A DNA stretch of 64,000 nt from Comamonadaceae bacterium (GTDB lineage: Bacteria > Pseudomonadota > Gammaproteobacteria > Burkholderiales > Burkholderiaceae_C): contig CANGPN010000009.1 of NCBI GenBank assembly GCA_947456305.1, positions 36,916-100,915 of the forward strand. The letters run 5' to 3'. This document shows positions 15,973-26,385 of the stretch, piece after piece. The notes under the pieces were generated by a model, which was not told where the DNA came from, did not search any database, and saw nothing but the letters and a program-made list of their open reading frames with translations. How positions within the stretch are numbered: position 1 is the first letter of the stretch; the number at the start of each line of letters is the position of its first letter. Position numbers and translations under genes: made by a program.

Positions 15973-17064
15973 TCAGGTGTTTGCCGACACCTTGATGGTG
16001 GGGAATTTGGACGAGAAGTCCTTGGCCTTGGCTGCCACTTTGACCGCCAGTTGACGAGCCACGGCTTTGTAAATACCGGTCACTTCGCCATCGGGCTCTG
16101 CCACCACGCTGGGTAAACCGCTGTCAGCTTGCACACGAATGGCCATGCTCAAAGGCAAGGCACCCAAATAGGCCATGCCTTCGGCCTGCGCCATTTTTTT
16201 ACCACCCTCGACACCAAAGATATGCTCCGCATGGCCGCACTGGCTGCACACATGCACCGCCATGTTTTCCACAATGCCCAAAATCGGCACGCCGACTTTT
16301 TGGAACATGCGTATGCCTTTCATGGCATCAATCAAAGCAATGTCTTGCGGTGTGGTGACGATGACCGCGCCGGTCAGTGGCACACGTTGGCTCAGCGTCA
16401 ACTGAATATCGCCGGTGCCCGGCGGCATGTCCACAATCAAATAATCTAAATCGCGCCAATTGGTTTGACGCAGCAATTGCTCTAGGGCTTGGGTGGCCAT
16501 GGGGCCGCGCCACACCATGGCCTGGTCTTGAGCCACCAGAAAACCGATGGACATGACTTGCACGCCGTGGGCCTCTAACGGTTGCATGGTTTTGCCATCC
16601 TCACTTTCGGGCCTGCCGGACAAACCCATCATCATCGGTTGGCTGGGGCCGTAAATATCCGCGTCCAGCAAACCCACGCTCGCACCTTCGGCGGCCAGCG
16701 CCAGCGCCAAATTGGCAGCGGTGGTGGATTTGCCCACGCCGCCTTTGCCAGAAGCCACAGCAATGATGTTTTTCACCTGCGGCAACAATGCCACGCCGGG
16801 CTGCGCCGCATGCGCCACCACTTGGCTGCTCACCTGAACTTTGACAGAGGACACGCCCGGCACTTGCGACACGAGGTGTTCGAGTTGCTGCTGAAACGAT
16901 GCCCACAAACTTTTGGCCGGGTAGCCCAGCACCAGATCGAAACTGACTGCGCCGTCTTTGATGCTGAGGTTTTTGATCGCTTTCGCGGCAACGAAATCCT
17001 GGCCTGTCAGCGGGTCCGCGAAACTTTGTAGCGCGAGGGTGATGTCTTGTTCGGTCACGGCCAT
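15973..17064 (-). CDS. apbC: Mrp/ApbC-type iron-sulfur carrier ATPase
   Basis: A 363-residue P-loop protein that carries iron-sulfur clusters to target proteins. An N-terminal MIP18/DUF59-like domain is followed by the deviant Walker A GKGGVGKSTTAANLALALA (about residue 107), then LLDADIYGPSQPMMMGL and DYLIVDMPPGTGDIQLTL. The cluster-binding CXXC is present (HVCSQCGH). The ATG at 17064 gives MAVTEQDITLALQSF with GGAG before it; the open frame runs 39 codons further upstream without support. It is divergent from metG, a common arrangement in this bacterial group. Confidence 0.93.
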   Translation of the reverse strand: MAVTEQDITLALQSFADPLTGQDFVAAKAIKNLSIKDGAVSFDLVLGYPAKSLWASFQQQLEHLVSQVPGVSSVKVQVSSQVVAHAAQPGVALLPQVKNIIAVASGKGGVGKSTTAANLALALAAEGASVGLLDADIYGPSQPMMMGLSGRPESEDGKTMQPLEAHGVQVMSIGFLVAQDQAMVWRGPMATQALEQLLRQTNWRDLDYLIVDMPPGTGDIQLTLSQRVPLTGAVIVTTPQDIALIDAMKGIRMFQKVGVPILGIVENMAVHVCSQCGHAEHIFGVEGGKKMAQAEGMAYLGALPLSMAIRVQADSGLPSVVAEPDGEVTGIYKAVARQLAVKVAAKAKDFSSKFPTIKVSANT

Positions 17065-17243
17065 AAATACTCCAGCACTTTCTATGCGAAAAGCGGCTAG
17101 TCTAGCCAAGCGTGTCCGGCTATTGCGCACGCAGCGCATAAGACCGCTTCCATGACACAGGTCTGCGCTTTGCCCGTTCACGCGACACTACACACAGCGC
17201 GCCGCATAAAATCGCCGTTTCCCTTGCATAGATATACCTACTT

Positions 17244-19415
17244 ATGAGCCAGCGTCGCCTGTTTGTCACTACCGCCCTGCCCTATGCCAACGGCAATTTC
17301 CACATCGGCCACATGATGGAATACATACAAGCGGACATTTGGGTGCGGTTCCAGCGCATGCAGGGGCACGCGGTCAATTTTGTGTGCGCCGACGACACAC
17401 ACGGCGCGCCCATCATGATCGCCGCTGAAAAAGCGGGCATCACACCGCAACAGTTTGTGGCCAATATCGCCGCCGGACGCGCGCAGTATTTGGACGGTTT
17501 TCACATCAGCTTTGACAACTGGCATTCCACCGATGCGCCTGAAAACCACGCGTTGGCGCAACAGATATACCGCGATTTGCGCGACCTCTCGGCCGACCAA
17601 GGCGGCACGCTGATTGAGCGCAAAACCATTGAGCAGTTTTTCGACCCGGAGAAAAACATGTTTTTGCCGGACCGCTTCATCAAAGGCGAATGCCCTAAAT
17701 GCGGTGCCAAAGACCAGTACGGCGACAACTGCGAAAACTGCGGCGCTGTGTATGCGCCCACCGATTTGAAAAACCCGTACTCGGGCTTGAGCGGTGCCAC
17801 GCCGGTGTTGAAGCAGGCCGAGCATTTTTTCTTTAAGTTGTCTGACCCGCGATGCGTGGAGTTTTTGCAAGACTGGACGCAAAACGGCACACACTTGCAA
17901 CCCGAGGTCGCGAACAAGGTGAAGGAATGGTTCAGCGTGCGCACCAACCCGGACGGCTCGACCAGCGAGGGTTTGGGCGACTGGGACATCAGCCGCGACG
18001 CGCCTTACTTCGGCATTGAAATACCTGACGCGCCCGGCAAATATTTTTATGTCTGGCTGGACGCACCCATCGGCTATTTGGCATCGCTGAAAAACCTGTT
18101 GGATAAACGCGGTGAAAGTTATGACGGCTACATCACCTCGCCAGACGTTGAGCAATACCATTTCATAGGCAAAGACATCGTCACGTTTCACACACTGTTC
18201 TGGCCTGCGATCTTGAAATTCAGCGGTCGCAAAACACCGGACAAAGTGTTTGTCCACGGTTTTTTGACGGTGAACAACGGCGAGAAGATGAGCAAGAGCC
18301 GGGGCACCGGCCTTGACCCCTTGAAATACCTGAAACTGGGCATGAACCCCGAGTGGCTGCGCTATTACCTGGCCGCCAAACTCAACGGGCGCAATGAAGA
18401 CATTGACTTCAACGCCGAAGATTTCATGGCGCGGGTCAACTCTGACTTGGTGGGGAAGTACATCAACATCGCTTCAAGAGCGGCGGGTTTTATCAGCAAA
18501 CGTTTTGAGGGCAAGCTGGGTGCGGTGAGTGCTGATGGACAGGCTTTGATGTCGCAACTGCAAAACGGTTTGAACGCCATTGCAGATTTGTTTGACCAAC
18601 GCGATTACGCCAAAGCCTTGCGCGACACCATGGCTTTGGCCGACCGCGTCAATGAATATGTGGATGCGAACAAGCCCTGGGAACTCGCTAAGAAGCCCGA
18701 CATGGATGCGCGTTTGCAAGACGTTTGCACCACCTGCATCGAAGCCTTTAGATTGCTGAGCACCATGCTCAAACCGGTGTTGCCGCAACTGGCCGCACAA
18801 GTAGAGAGTTTCTTAAAGATCGAACCCATGACTTTCAGCAATGCGGCCAAGCCCTTGGGCGCGGGTCATGTCATCGGCAACTACTCGCATTTGATGCAAC
18901 GCGTGGATGTGAAGATGTTGGATGCTTTGTTTGAGCCTGCACCGACGGTGGTCGATAAATTGGGGTCAGAGCCCGAATTTTCCTCCGGAAAATCGGGATC
19001 TGACCCCAATTTACCGAAGGGAAATTCGGTATCTGACCCCAATTTATCTATCCCCGGCGGCGAGGGCATCGCCCCGGTCATCACCATCGACGACTTTGCC
19101 AAAATCGATTTGCGCATCGCATTAATCGTCAAATGCGAACCGGTGGAAGGCAGCACCAAGTTGCTGCGGCTGACGCTGGATGTGGGCGAGGGCCGCATGC
19201 GCAATGTGTTCAGCGGCATCGCCAGCGCATACAAACCCGAAGACCTGATCGGCAAGCACACGGTCATGGTGGCCAACCTTGCGCCGCGCAAAATGAAATT
19301 CGGCGTGTCTGAAGGCATGGTGCTCGCCGCCTCGCACGCCGACGAAAAAGCGCATCCCGGTATTTATGTGCTCAACCCCTGGCCGGGCGCGCAACCCGGC
19401 ATGCGCATCCATTGA
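17244..19415 (+). CDS. metG: Methionyl-tRNA synthetase with an in-frame repeat insertion in the linker
   Basis: A 723-residue class I synthetase charging tRNA-Met. HIGH-type motif [14 protein letters not shown] is at the N terminus, a four-cysteine zinc knuckle [18 protein letters not shown] near residue 150, and KMSKS ([14 protein letters not shown]) near residue 350. The C-terminal EMAP-like tRNA-binding domain ([20 protein letters not shown] to the end) favours dimerisation. Between the anticodon domain and the EMAP domain, residues about 570-603 ([27 protein letters not shown]) are encoded by GGGGTCAGACCCC-type palindromic repeats. This stretch is not part of normal MetG and sits where extra residues should be tolerated. 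Confidence 0.95.
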   Translation: MSQRRLFVTTALPYANGNFHIGHMMEYIQADIWVRFQRMQGHAVNFVCADDTHGAPIMIAAEKAGITPQQFVANIAAGRAQYLDGFHISFDNWHSTDAPENHALAQQIYRDLRDLSADQGGTLIERKTIEQFFDPEKNMFLPDRFIKGECPKCGAKDQYGDNCENCGAVYAPTDLKNPYSGLSGATPVLKQAEHFFFKLSDPRCVEFLQDWTQNGTHLQPEVANKVKEWFSVRTNPDGSTSEGLGDWDISRDAPYFGIEIPDAPGKYFYVWLDAPIGYLASLKNLLDKRGESYDGYITSPDVEQYHFIGKDIVTFHTLFWPAILKFSGRKTPDKVFVHGFLTVNNGEKMSKSRGTGLDPLKYLKLGMNPEWLRYYLAAKLNGRNEDIDFNAEDFMARVNSDLVGKYINIASRAAGFISKRFEGKLGAVSADGQALMSQLQNGLNAIADLFDQRDYAKALRDTMALADRVNEYVDANKPWELAKKPDMDARLQDVCTTCIEAFRLLSTMLKPVLPQLAAQVESFLKIEPMTFSNAAKPLGAGHVIGNYSHLMQRVDVKMLDALFEPAPTVVDKLGSEPEFSSGKSGSDPNLPKGNSVSDPNLSIPGGEGIAPVITIDDFAKIDLRIALIVKCEPVEGSTKLLRLTLDVGEGRMRNVFSGIASAYKPEDLIGKHTVMVANLAPRKMKFGVSEGMVLAASHADEKAHPGIYVLNPWPGAQPGMRIH
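18953..19048 (+). repeat. Palindromic repeat cluster inserted in the metG coding sequence
   Basis: Three copies of a motif ending in TCTGACCCCAATTTA, or its complement TTGGGGTCAGA. The first two form an inverted repeat of about 26 bp per arm with one mismatch and one bulge around TCCGG; the third follows in direct orientation. The motif matches the pair between boxC and boxB. The whole block keeps the metG reading frame. Confidence 0.85.
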
Positions 19416-19425
19416 ACAACTTCGC

Positions 19426-20064
19426 ATGAAAACATACATGCGCACATCGGCTGTGTTGCTGGCCGCCGGTTCGGGTTCGCGCATGGGGCACAAGCCCAAA
19501 TCGTTGTTAGAACTGAATGGCGAACCGCTGATACGCCGCAGCGCCCGCCAGTTGCTTGATGCAGGTGTGACGCAACTGGTGGTGGTGCTCGGTCATTACG
19601 CCGCCGACATAGAAGCCCCACTGGATGGCCTACCTATTCACAAGGTTAACAACCCCGACCCGGACCAAGGCCTGGTGTCGTCGCAACGCTTGGGGCTGCA
19701 AGCCCTGAGCGACAACACCAACAACGTGATCATGTCGCTGGCTGATCAACCCTTGGTCACCACACAAGACATACAAACGCTATTGCACTCATTCGAATCA
19801 GCCAACACAGACATGCTGTTCCCTTTTGTCAACGGCCAGCCCGGCAACCCGGTGTTGCTGAGCGCGCGGGCACGAGCAGACATACTGGCAGGCGACAGCC
19901 ACTTCGGTTGCAAGGAATGGCGACAAAGCCATGCCGCTCACGTGCAGAAATTTCCCAGCGATAACCTGCACTTTGTCACCGACTTAGACCGGCCTGAAGA
20001 CGTGGCCGGGTTTGAAAAAACACACGGCATGAAACTGCTGTGGCCCACTCACTGGTCTGATTGA
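19426..20064 (+). CDS. MobA-like nucleotidyltransferase (MocA type)
   Basis: A 212-residue NTP transferase. The nucleotide-binding N terminus is AVLLAAGSGSRMGHKPKSLLELNGEPL, with the acidic metal site in NVIMSLADQPLVT. The family contains molybdenum cofactor cytidylyltransferases (MocA) and related guanylyltransferases; no molybdenum gene is nearby, so the substrate is open. The ATG at 19426 lies 10 bp after the metG stop, so the two may be co-transcribed. The open frame extends back into metG, but that part is shadow. Confidence 0.85.
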   Translation: MKTYMRTSAVLLAAGSGSRMGHKPKSLLELNGEPLIRRSARQLLDAGVTQLVVVLGHYAADIEAPLDGLPIHKVNNPDPDQGLVSSQRLGLQALSDNTNNVIMSLADQPLVTTQDIQTLLHSFESANTDMLFPFVNGQPGNPVLLSARARADILAGDSHFGCKEWRQSHAAHVQKFPSDNLHFVTDLDRPEDVAGFEKTHGMKLLWPTHWSD

Positions 20065-20124
20065 ACACCACACCGCTTGATCTGAATCAGCCAGCGCCGC
20101 GAGTAGCAGGCGTATAGTGAATTG

Positions 20125-21750
20125 ATGCAGTTACCGGTTTTTCGCCCCAAGTTGTTAGACGCTTTACGCGGCTACAACCGGGTGTGTTTTGTCAAAGACT
20201 TGGGTGCTGGATTGACGGTCAGCGTGGTGGCTCTGCCTATCTCTATGGCGTTTGCGATTGCCTGCGGCCTCAAACCCGAAACCGGATTGGTCACCGCCAT
20301 CGTCGCCGGTTTTTTGATCGCGGCCTTAGGTGGCAGCCGGGTGCAAATCAGCGGCGCGGCAGGCGGCTTTGTCGTCATGGTGTATGGCATCGTGCATATA
20401 CATGGTGTCAACGGTTTGATGCTCGCCACCTTGATGTCCGGCATGTGGTTGTTGCTCATGGGCGTGCTGCGCTTAGGTGTGTTGATACGTTTCATACCCG
20501 TGGCCGTGATCACCGGCTTTACCAATGGCATTGCGGTGTTGATAGGCATGTTGCAACTCAAAGACTTTCTCGGCTTAACCCTACAAACCATGCCGGCTGA
20601 TGTGCTCGGCATCGTCAGCGTCATCTCAACGCACCTCAACCAAATCGATATACCTACCTTGTCATTGACGACATGTAGTTTGCTACTACTGGCATTCTGG
20701 CAACTGCTGATGCCACGCTGGCTACCCACACAAATTGCACGAAGACTGTTACTCATGCCCGGCCCTATGTTGGTCATGCTTTTAGCCACAGCGATTGTTT
20801 ACACCACAGACTGGCCTGTCGCCACCATTGGCAGCCGCTTTGGCGGCATCTCCTCCGGTCTGCTGGCCTTGAGCTGGCCCGATATGTCTTTGGTGCAATT
20901 GCAAGCGGTACTGGTGCCGAGTTTCACGCTGGCATTGCTCGGGGCGATTTCTTCGCTGTTGTGCGCGCGCGCCAGCGACCAGATGATTGGCGACCACCAC
21001 AACCCCAACCAAGAGTTGATGGCGCAAGGCCTGGCGAATATGCTGATGCCGTTTGTTGGCGGCATGCCTGCCACCGGCGCATTGGCCCGCACCGTCACCA
21101 ATGTGAAAAACGGTGCCAGCAGTCCCGTGGCCGGTATGGTTCACGCGCTAGGCCTGTTGTTGATGGTGTGGCTGGCCGCGCCGCTGGTCTCGCACATTCC
21201 CTTGGGGGTGCTCAGCGCTATTTTGTTGTTTATCGCTTGGAACATGGGGGACTGGCGCGCGTTTGCACGCTTGTCGCAATTCCGCTGGCCTTACCGTTTC
21301 ATCTTGCTGGCCGTGTTTTTTCTCACTGTGTTTGTCGATTTGACAGCAGGCATGGGCGTGGGTTTGGCCGCTGCCTGTTTGACTTTCATTTACCGCATCT
21401 CCAACCTGACGCAGAGAAAGTTGCTGCATGCCACGGCACACACACAAGTGTGGGCTTTGAACGGGGCTTTGTTTTTTGGGGCGGTTGATTTGTTAGAGCA
21501 AACAGCCCAGGACTTGCCAGAAGAAACACTGGTGTTGGAACTCGGCGGCTTGATTTACATCGATTCCAGCGGCGCAGATGCCTTGCATGGTTTGCTGAGC
21601 GCCTGCGAACAAAGACAAGTTCGACTGTTATTGTGCGGGCTGAACCCGCAACCGCTGGACATTCTTGAACGAACCGGTTTGCTGGCCAGGCTCAAAGACC
21701 ACCCTATCGAGTCGGACTGGCAAACAGCTATTCGGGTTGCCACTGAGTAG
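20125..21750 (+). CDS. SulP/SLC26-family anion transporter with STAS domain
   Basis: A 541-residue inner-membrane transporter. Many hydrophobic helices start at FVKDLGAGLTVSVVALPISMAFAIACGL, the typical SulP opening, and include GSRVQISGAAGGFVVMVYGIV and FVGGMPATGALARTVTNVKNGASSPVAGM. The C-terminal cytoplasmic STAS domain (LVLELGGLIYIDSSGADALHGLL) resembles anti-sigma factor antagonists and usually regulates transport. Substrates in the family include sulfate, bicarbonate and dicarboxylates; none can be assigned here. A TTG one codon upstream is an alternative start. Confidence 0.9.
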   Translation: MQLPVFRPKLLDALRGYNRVCFVKDLGAGLTVSVVALPISMAFAIACGLKPETGLVTAIVAGFLIAALGGSRVQISGAAGGFVVMVYGIVHIHGVNGLMLATLMSGMWLLLMGVLRLGVLIRFIPVAVITGFTNGIAVLIGMLQLKDFLGLTLQTMPADVLGIVSVISTHLNQIDIPTLSLTTCSLLLLAFWQLLMPRWLPTQIARRLLLMPGPMLVMLLATAIVYTTDWPVATIGSRFGGISSGLLALSWPDMSLVQLQAVLVPSFTLALLGAISSLLCARASDQMIGDHHNPNQELMAQGLANMLMPFVGGMPATGALARTVTNVKNGASSPVAGMVHALGLLLMVWLAAPLVSHIPLGVLSAILLFIAWNMGDWRAFARLSQFRWPYRFILLAVFFLTVFVDLTAGMGVGLAAACLTFIYRISNLTQRKLLHATAHTQVWALNGALFFGAVDLLEQTAQDLPEETLVLELGGLIYIDSSGADALHGLLSACEQRQVRLLLCGLNPQPLDILERTGLLARLKDHPIESDWQTAIRVATE

Positions 21751-21780
21751 AATCGGTCTCTCACTTGGAAGCCTTCGCAT

Positions 21781-21990
21781 ATGTCATTGTTCAGCCGTCC
21801 TGCCTACACCTCTGAAACCACCGAGTTTTTGCAGCAACTCAAAGCCGCCAAGCCGTCCTTGGAGGCCGAGCAACGCCAGGGCCGTTCATTGTTGTGGGAC
21901 AAAAGCCTGAACCGCCAGGAACAAGCCGGATTCAAAGACGCTCGCGTGCCGCAAAAGCCCTACGTCTACCAGACCAGCGCACCCAAGTGA
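21781..21990 (+). CDS. DUF3460 family small protein
   Basis: A 69-residue soluble protein of unknown function that is common in Betaproteobacteria directly before scpA. The conserved pattern is visible: SRPAYTSETTEFLQQLKAAKPSLEAEQRQGRSLLWDK and a C-terminal VPQKPYVYQT. GGAAG lies about 10 bp before the ATG. Its stop codon overlaps the GTG start of scpA, suggesting coupled translation. No catalytic motif is apparent. Confidence 0.88.
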   Translation: MSLFSRPAYTSETTEFLQQLKAAKPSLEAEQRQGRSLLWDKSLNRQEQAGFKDARVPQKPYVYQTSAPK

Positions 21991-22844
21991 GCACACCGAC
22001 TGTGGCGAATTGGCCAGCCGGGCCGAATGCCGATCTGCCCCACATGCCCACGGTCATAGACCATGTGGCGGTGGCGCGTTTGTATGGCGAACCGCTGTTC
22101 GCCATGCCACAAGACTTATATATACCCCCGGATGCACTGCAAATTTTTCTGGAGGCCTTCGAAGGCCCGCTGGATTTGCTGCTCTATTTGATCCGCAAAC
22201 AAAATTTCAATATTCTTGACATTCCCATGGCGGGTCTGACCCGTCAGTACCTGAGTTATGTCGAAGAAATCCGTAAAACCAATTTGGAACTGGCCGCCGA
22301 ATATTTGCTGATGGCCGCCATGCTGATTGAAATCAAATCACGCATGTTGCTACCGCCGAAAAAAGTGGCCGAAGGCGCAGAGCCCGAAGACCCGCGTGCC
22401 GAACTGGTGCGCCGTTTGCTGGAGTACGAACAACTCAAACTGGCGGCGGCGCGTTTGAACGAAGTGCCGCAGCAAGGCCGGGATTTTTTGCGCGCCCAAG
22501 TCTATATAGAGCAATCCATGCAACCGCGTTTCCCCCATGTGGCCGTGTCCGATCTGCAAGCCGCATGGGCCGACATACTGCGCCGCGCCAAACTGATACA
22601 ACACCACAAAATCAGCCGCCAGGAACTGTCTGTGCGCGAGCACATGAGTATGGTGCTGAAAAAATTGCAAGGCCAGCGTTTTGTTGAGTTCGAAAACCTG
22701 TTCGACCCCGCGCTCGGCGTGCCGGTCATGCTGGTGACCTTCATCGCGCTGCTGGAACTTGCCAAAGAAATGCTTGTCGACATCACCCAAGCTGAAGCCT
22801 ACGCACCCATCTACGTGCGTCTGGCTTATTCCCCTGCTCAATAA
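21987..22844 (+). CDS. scpA: Segregation and condensation protein A
   Basis: A 285-residue kleisin that bridges SMC and ScpB in the bacterial condensin complex for chromosome segregation. The N-terminal SMC-binding part has FEGPLDLLLYLIRKQNFNILDIPM, then LTRQYLSYVEEIR and AAEYLLMAAMLIEIKSRMLLP. The C-terminal winged-helix part ends VTFIALLELAKEM and YAPIYVRL. The GTG start was chosen because GTGA overlaps the stop of DUF3460 and yields an N terminus leading to VDHVAVARLYGEPL as in relatives. ScpB is not in the window. Confidence 0.92.
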   Translation: MSTPTVANWPAGPNADLPHMPTVIDHVAVARLYGEPLFAMPQDLYIPPDALQIFLEAFEGPLDLLLYLIRKQNFNILDIPMAGLTRQYLSYVEEIRKTNLELAAEYLLMAAMLIEIKSRMLLPPKKVAEGAEPEDPRAELVRRLLEYEQLKLAAARLNEVPQQGRDFLRAQVYIEQSMQPRFPHVAVSDLQAAWADILRRAKLIQHHKISRQELSVREHMSMVLKKLQGQRFVEFENLFDPALGVPVMLVTFIALLELAKEMLVDITQAEAYAPIYVRLAYSPAQ

Positions 22845-22865
22845 CCCCACAAAGGAGAAAGCACC

Positions 22866-23711
22866 ATGAGCGTACAACCCTCAGCCCCCGAACCAGGCAA
22901 ACGACCTGCCATGACCATGCACAGCCTCATGAAAATGCTGGCTGACGGTGAAAAAATCACCATGCTCACTGCCTACGATGCCACGTTTGCTGCGGTGGCC
23001 GATTTGGCCGGTGTGGAAATTATTCTGGTCGGCGATTCGCTGGGCATGGTCTGCCAAGGCCATAACAGCACCATTCCGGTCACGCTGGAATCCATGCGCT
23101 ACCACACCGAATGCGTGGCGCGCGGCGTGCAAAAACAAAACGGCCGGCCCATCATATTGGGCGATATGCCGTTCGGCAGTTACGCCACACCCGAACAAGC
23201 GTTCCAAAGCGCCGCCACGCTGATGCAGGCAGGCGCCCACATGGTCAAACTCGAAGGCGGTGCCTGGCTGGCACCCACCGTTGAATTTTTGGTTACCCGC
23301 GGCATTCCCGTGTGTGGCCACCTCGGTTTGACACCGCAAAGCGTGAACACGCTGGGCGGCTACCGGGTGCAAGGGCGTACTGAAACCGGCGCCCAAAAGC
23401 TGATGCAGGATTCATTGCTGCTGCAAAACGCCGGTGCACAAGCGCTGGTGCTGGAAATGGTACCTGCCGCTTTGTCGGCCGAGATCACCCGCGCTCTGAC
23501 CACCTGCGCCACGATTGGCATAGGTGCAGGCGTAGACACCGCCGGACAAATTCTGGTGTTGCACGACATGCTGGGCGTGACCCAGGGCAAAGTGCCCAAA
23601 TTCGCCTACAACTTCATGACCGAATCGGGCACCATACTCGGGGCTATGCAAGCGTTTGTGCAAGCCGTGAAAACCCAAAAATTCCCTGTGAATGAACTCC
23701 ACGCCTGGTAA
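22866..23711 (+). CDS. panB: 3-Methyl-2-oxobutanoate hydroxymethyltransferase
   Basis: A 281-residue TIM-barrel enzyme for the first committed step of pantothenate synthesis, adding a hydroxymethyl group from methylene-tetrahydrofolate to ketoisovalerate. Seen: [19 protein letters not shown], the metal and substrate motif [40 protein letters not shown] and [16 protein letters not shown] purine-rich AAAGGAGAAA precedes the ATG. It is 21 bp after scpA and 6 bp before panC, forming a panBC unit. Confidence 0.95.
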   Translation: MSVQPSAPEPGKRPAMTMHSLMKMLADGEKITMLTAYDATFAAVADLAGVEIILVGDSLGMVCQGHNSTIPVTLESMRYHTECVARGVQKQNGRPIILGDMPFGSYATPEQAFQSAATLMQAGAHMVKLEGGAWLAPTVEFLVTRGIPVCGHLGLTPQSVNTLGGYRVQGRTETGAQKLMQDSLLLQNAGAQALVLEMVPAALSAEITRALTTCATIGIGAGVDTAGQILVLHDMLGVTQGKVPKFAYNFMTESGTILGAMQAFVQAVKTQKFPVNELHAW

Positions 23712-23717
23712 TTGTTC

Positions 23718-24569
23718 ATGTTGATTGCGCGTACCGTGGCGGAGTTGCGCCAGCATTTATCGGCCTTCAAGCAACCTGCGTTTGTCCCCACCATGGGCAA
23801 TTTGCACGAAGGGCATTTGAATTTGTTGCGCATTGCCAAAGTCTCTGGCGACGTATGCGTGGCCAGTATTTTTGTCAATCGCTTGCAATTTTTGCCGACC
23901 GAGGACTTTGCCAGCTACCCGCGCACGTTTGACAGCGATTGCGACAAACTGCGCAGCGTGGGTTGCGATGTGTTGTTCGCGCCGGACGAGACCGAGCTGT
24001 ATCCGCAACCGCAAACTTTCAAAGTCCTGCCTGATCCGGCGTTGGCAGACATTTTGGAAGGCCAGTACCGGCCCGGTTTTTTCACCGGCGTTTGCACCGT
24101 GGTGTTGAAACTGTTTCATTGCGTGTTCGCGCACAGCGGCGGCGTGGCGGTGTTCGGTCAAAAAGATTTTCAGCAGTTGCTGATATTGCGTCGCATGATG
24201 ACGCAACTGGCCATGCCGGTAGACATCATCACCGGTGAGACCACGCGCGCGCCCGACGGCTTGGCGCTGAGTTCGCGTAACGGCTACCTGAGCACCGACG
24301 AACGCGCCGAAGCCGTGCAGTTGTCCATGGCTTTAAAAGCATTGGCTGCCTCTGTGCGTGCCGCTTCCGGTCCAGGCCGGTTTGATGTCGCGGCAGCCGA
24401 ATCGGCAGCTATGGACTCGTTACGCGCTCGAGGTTGGGTGCCGGACTACATCACGTTACGACGTCAACATGATTTATCGACGGTGACTGCCATGGGCTCA
24501 GAACCGCTGGTGGTGTTGGGTGCGGCCAGACTGGGAAAAACACGGTTGATTGATAACCTGGTTGTTTGA
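23718..24569 (+). CDS. panC: Pantothenate synthetase
   Basis: A 283-residue ATP-dependent ligase joining pantoate and beta-alanine. The HIGH-like nucleotide motif is PTMGNLHEGHLNLLR, followed by ASIFVNRLQF and VFGQKDFQQLLILRRM. The KMSKS-like motif is DGLALSSRNGYLS. The family usually has VNPxQF where this protein reads VNRLQF, a small substitution in the pantoate pocket loop. The ATG at 23718 is preferred over a TTG two codons upstream. It is the last gene of the scpA-panBC run and converges on gpsA. Confidence 0.94.
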   Translation: MLIARTVAELRQHLSAFKQPAFVPTMGNLHEGHLNLLRIAKVSGDVCVASIFVNRLQFLPTEDFASYPRTFDSDCDKLRSVGCDVLFAPDETELYPQPQTFKVLPDPALADILEGQYRPGFFTGVCTVVLKLFHCVFAHSGGVAVFGQKDFQQLLILRRMMTQLAMPVDIITGETTRAPDGLALSSRNGYLSTDERAEAVQLSMALKALAASVRAASGPGRFDVAAAESAAMDSLRARGWVPDYITLRRQHDLSTVTAMGSEPLVVLGAARLGKTRLIDNLVV

Positions 24570-24576
24570 TTGGCGC

Positions 24577-25593
24577 TTATTCTCCTTTGGCGCCCCGTCC
24601 CATCAGCTTGCTCACTGCTTGAGACGGACTGACCTCGCCTTGCAGCACGGCCACCACCGCAGTGGCAATCGGCATATCAACCCCTAATAAATTCGCGCGT
24701 TGCACCACAGTACGGGCGCTGTACACGCCTTCAGCCACATGACCCAGCGACTGCAAGACGTCAGGCAGCGACCGGCCTTGCGCCAGCCCCATGCCGACCT
24801 GGCGGTTGCGAGACAAATCACCGGTCGCAGTCAGCACCAGGTCGCCAAGTCCGCTTAAACCCATGAAGGTTTCCGGGCGGGCACCCAAAGCCACGCCAAG
24901 TCTTGTCATCTCGGCCAAACCCCGGGTGATGAGAGCGGCACGCGCATTCAATCCCAGTTGCAGGCCATCGCATAAACCAGTGGCGATGGCCAGCACGTTT
25001 TTCACCGCGCCGCCGGTTTCCACACCGACCACGTCTTCATTGGCATAAACGCGCAAACGGTCCGCATGAAAAGCTTGCACCAACGCCTGTCTGACCGCTT
25101 CGTGCCGGCTGGCTGCCACCAACGCCGTGGGCTGACCGGCGGCGACTTCCTGAGCAAAACTCGGGCCGCTTAAAACACCTGCGTGCATGGCCGGCGCCAC
25201 CCTGGCTTGCACTTCATGAGCCATCAAACCGTAAGCCTGGTACGCAAGCTCAGATGAACTGGAGGAAACCGCTTCAAAGCCTTTACACAACCAGGCCAGC
25301 GGTTTGTCGTTGATAAACGGGCTGACCTCTGTCAGGACCTGACGCAACGCTGCCATGGGAACGGCCAGCACCACCAAATCCGCTTGTTGAACTAGCGCCG
25401 GCAAAGGGGCATGGCTGGGCGTCAGGCCCTCAGGCAATTGGTGTTCAGGAAGATAAGCTGTATTGACCCGCAGCGACGACATCTGCCGTGCATGCGCGGT
25501 ATCGCGGGCCCACAATGTGACTGCATGACGCTGACTGGCCTGTATGGCCAGAGCGGTGCCCCAGGCACCAGCGCCCAGAATCAGCAGGTTCAC
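24577..25593 (-). CDS. gpsA: Glycerol-3-phosphate dehydrogenase [NAD(P)+]
   Basis: A 338-residue cytosolic dehydrogenase that makes glycerol-3-phosphate for phospholipids. The dinucleotide-binding N terminus is [16 protein letters not shown]. Further motifs are [33 protein letters not shown], the catalytic lysine region [20 protein letters not shown], and [25 protein letters not shown]. Its ATG overlaps the secB stop by 4 bp, and it ends the rhodanese-grxC-secB-gpsA operon. Confidence 0.95.
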   Translation of the reverse strand: MNLLILGAGAWGTALAIQASQRHAVTLWARDTAHARQMSSLRVNTAYLPEHQLPEGLTPSHAPLPALVQQADLVVLAVPMAALRQVLTEVSPFINDKPLAWLCKGFEAVSSSSSELAYQAYGLMAHEVQARVAPAMHAGVLSGPSFAQEVAAGQPTALVAASRHEAVRQALVQAFHADRLRVYANEDVVGVETGGAVKNVLAIATGLCDGLQLGLNARAALITRGLAEMTRLGVALGARPETFMGLSGLGDLVLTATGDLSRNRQVGMGLAQGRSLPDVLQSLGHVAEGVYSARTVVQRANLLGVDMPIATAVVAVLQGEVSPSQAVSKLMGRGAKGE

Positions 25594-26036
25594 TGCAGTT
25601 TCTGCTCAGCTTTCATGCGCTGTTGCTGGTCGTACATAGCCTGGAAGTTAATTTCTGCCATATGGACCGGGGGAAAGCCTGCGCGTTGAATCACATCCGC
25701 CACATTGCTGCGCAAATAGGGGTAAATGATTTGCGGGCAGGCGATGCCTGTGATGGGCTCCATCTGGCCGTCAGGCATATGCCGGATTTCAAAAATACCG
25801 GCTTGCTTGGCTTCCACCAGAAACATGGTTTGCTCGTTGACTTTCGCAGTGACGGTGGCAGTGACAGTGATTTCAAATACGCCCTCACCTACTTGTTCGG
25901 AGCCAAGACCGATTTGAATGTCCACCGCAGGTTGGTCCTGGGACAACAAAATGGCCGGCGAATTGGGTTGCTCCAGCGACAAATCTTTCAGGTACATGCG
26001 TTGGATCAAAAAAACAGGTTCGGGAGTGTCTGTCAT
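25590..26036 (-). CDS. secB: Protein-export chaperone SecB
   Basis: A 148-residue export chaperone that keeps precursor proteins unfolded and hands them to SecA. Family features are [51 protein letters not shown], and the conserved [32 protein letters not shown] near the C terminus. It is located between grxC and gpsA, the standard order in many Proteobacteria. Confidence 0.96.
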   Translation of the reverse strand: MTDTPEPVFLIQRMYLKDLSLEQPNSPAILLSQDQPAVDIQIGLGSEQVGEGVFEITVTATVTAKVNEQTMFLVEAKQAGIFEIRHMPDGQMEPITGIACPQIIYPYLRSNVADVIQRAGFPPVHMAEINFQAMYDQQQRMKAEQKLQ

Positions 26037-26099
26037 GGAATGTCCTGAATAAAACCCGTCATGTAGTTTGGCGGGCGGGGTTAATTTGAAAGGATTATC

Positions 26100-26360
26100 T
26101 CAGTTTGCTTCAAGCAAGGGCATCAGGCCGCCGTTGCTGTCCAGTGCGATCAAATCATCGCAACCGCCGACATGGTGCTCGCCGATGAAAATCTGCGGTA
26201 CGGTCCGCCGGCCGGTCAGGTTCATCATGTGATCGCGTTGCTCCGGGGACAAGTCAACTCGTACTTCCTCGATATGCTCTACGCCGCGTGATTTCAGGAA
26301 TTGTTTGGCCCGCACGCAATAAGGGCAAACGGCGGTGGTGTACATCTTGACGGGTGGCAT
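26100..26360 (-). CDS. grxC: Glutaredoxin 3
   Basis: An 86-residue dithiol glutaredoxin that reduces disulfides with glutathione. The active site is CPYC near residue 13, preceded by VKMYTTAV, with the cis-proline segment RTVPQIFIGEHHVGGCDDL. The ATG at 26360 was chosen by family length; the open frame extends 51 codons upstream in the shadow of the rhodanese gene. It lies 25 bp after the rhodanese gene and 63 bp before secB. Confidence 0.94.
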   Translation of the reverse strand: MPPVKMYTTAVCPYCVRAKQFLKSRGVEHIEEVRVDLSPEQRDHMMNLTGRRTVPQIFIGEHHVGGCDDLIALDSNGGLMPLLEAN

Positions 26361-26385
26361 GGTGGATGTGTTGAAGTGATGAAAT

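Noticed and set aside
17238..18257. Minus-strand frame of 339 codons inside metG
   Set aside because: It is fully antisense to the MetG catalytic core, with no family pattern and no ribosome site.
18953..19048. Frameshift or sequencing error in metG
   Set aside because: The frame stays open and the downstream tRNA-binding domain is intact; the block is a recognised repeat family.
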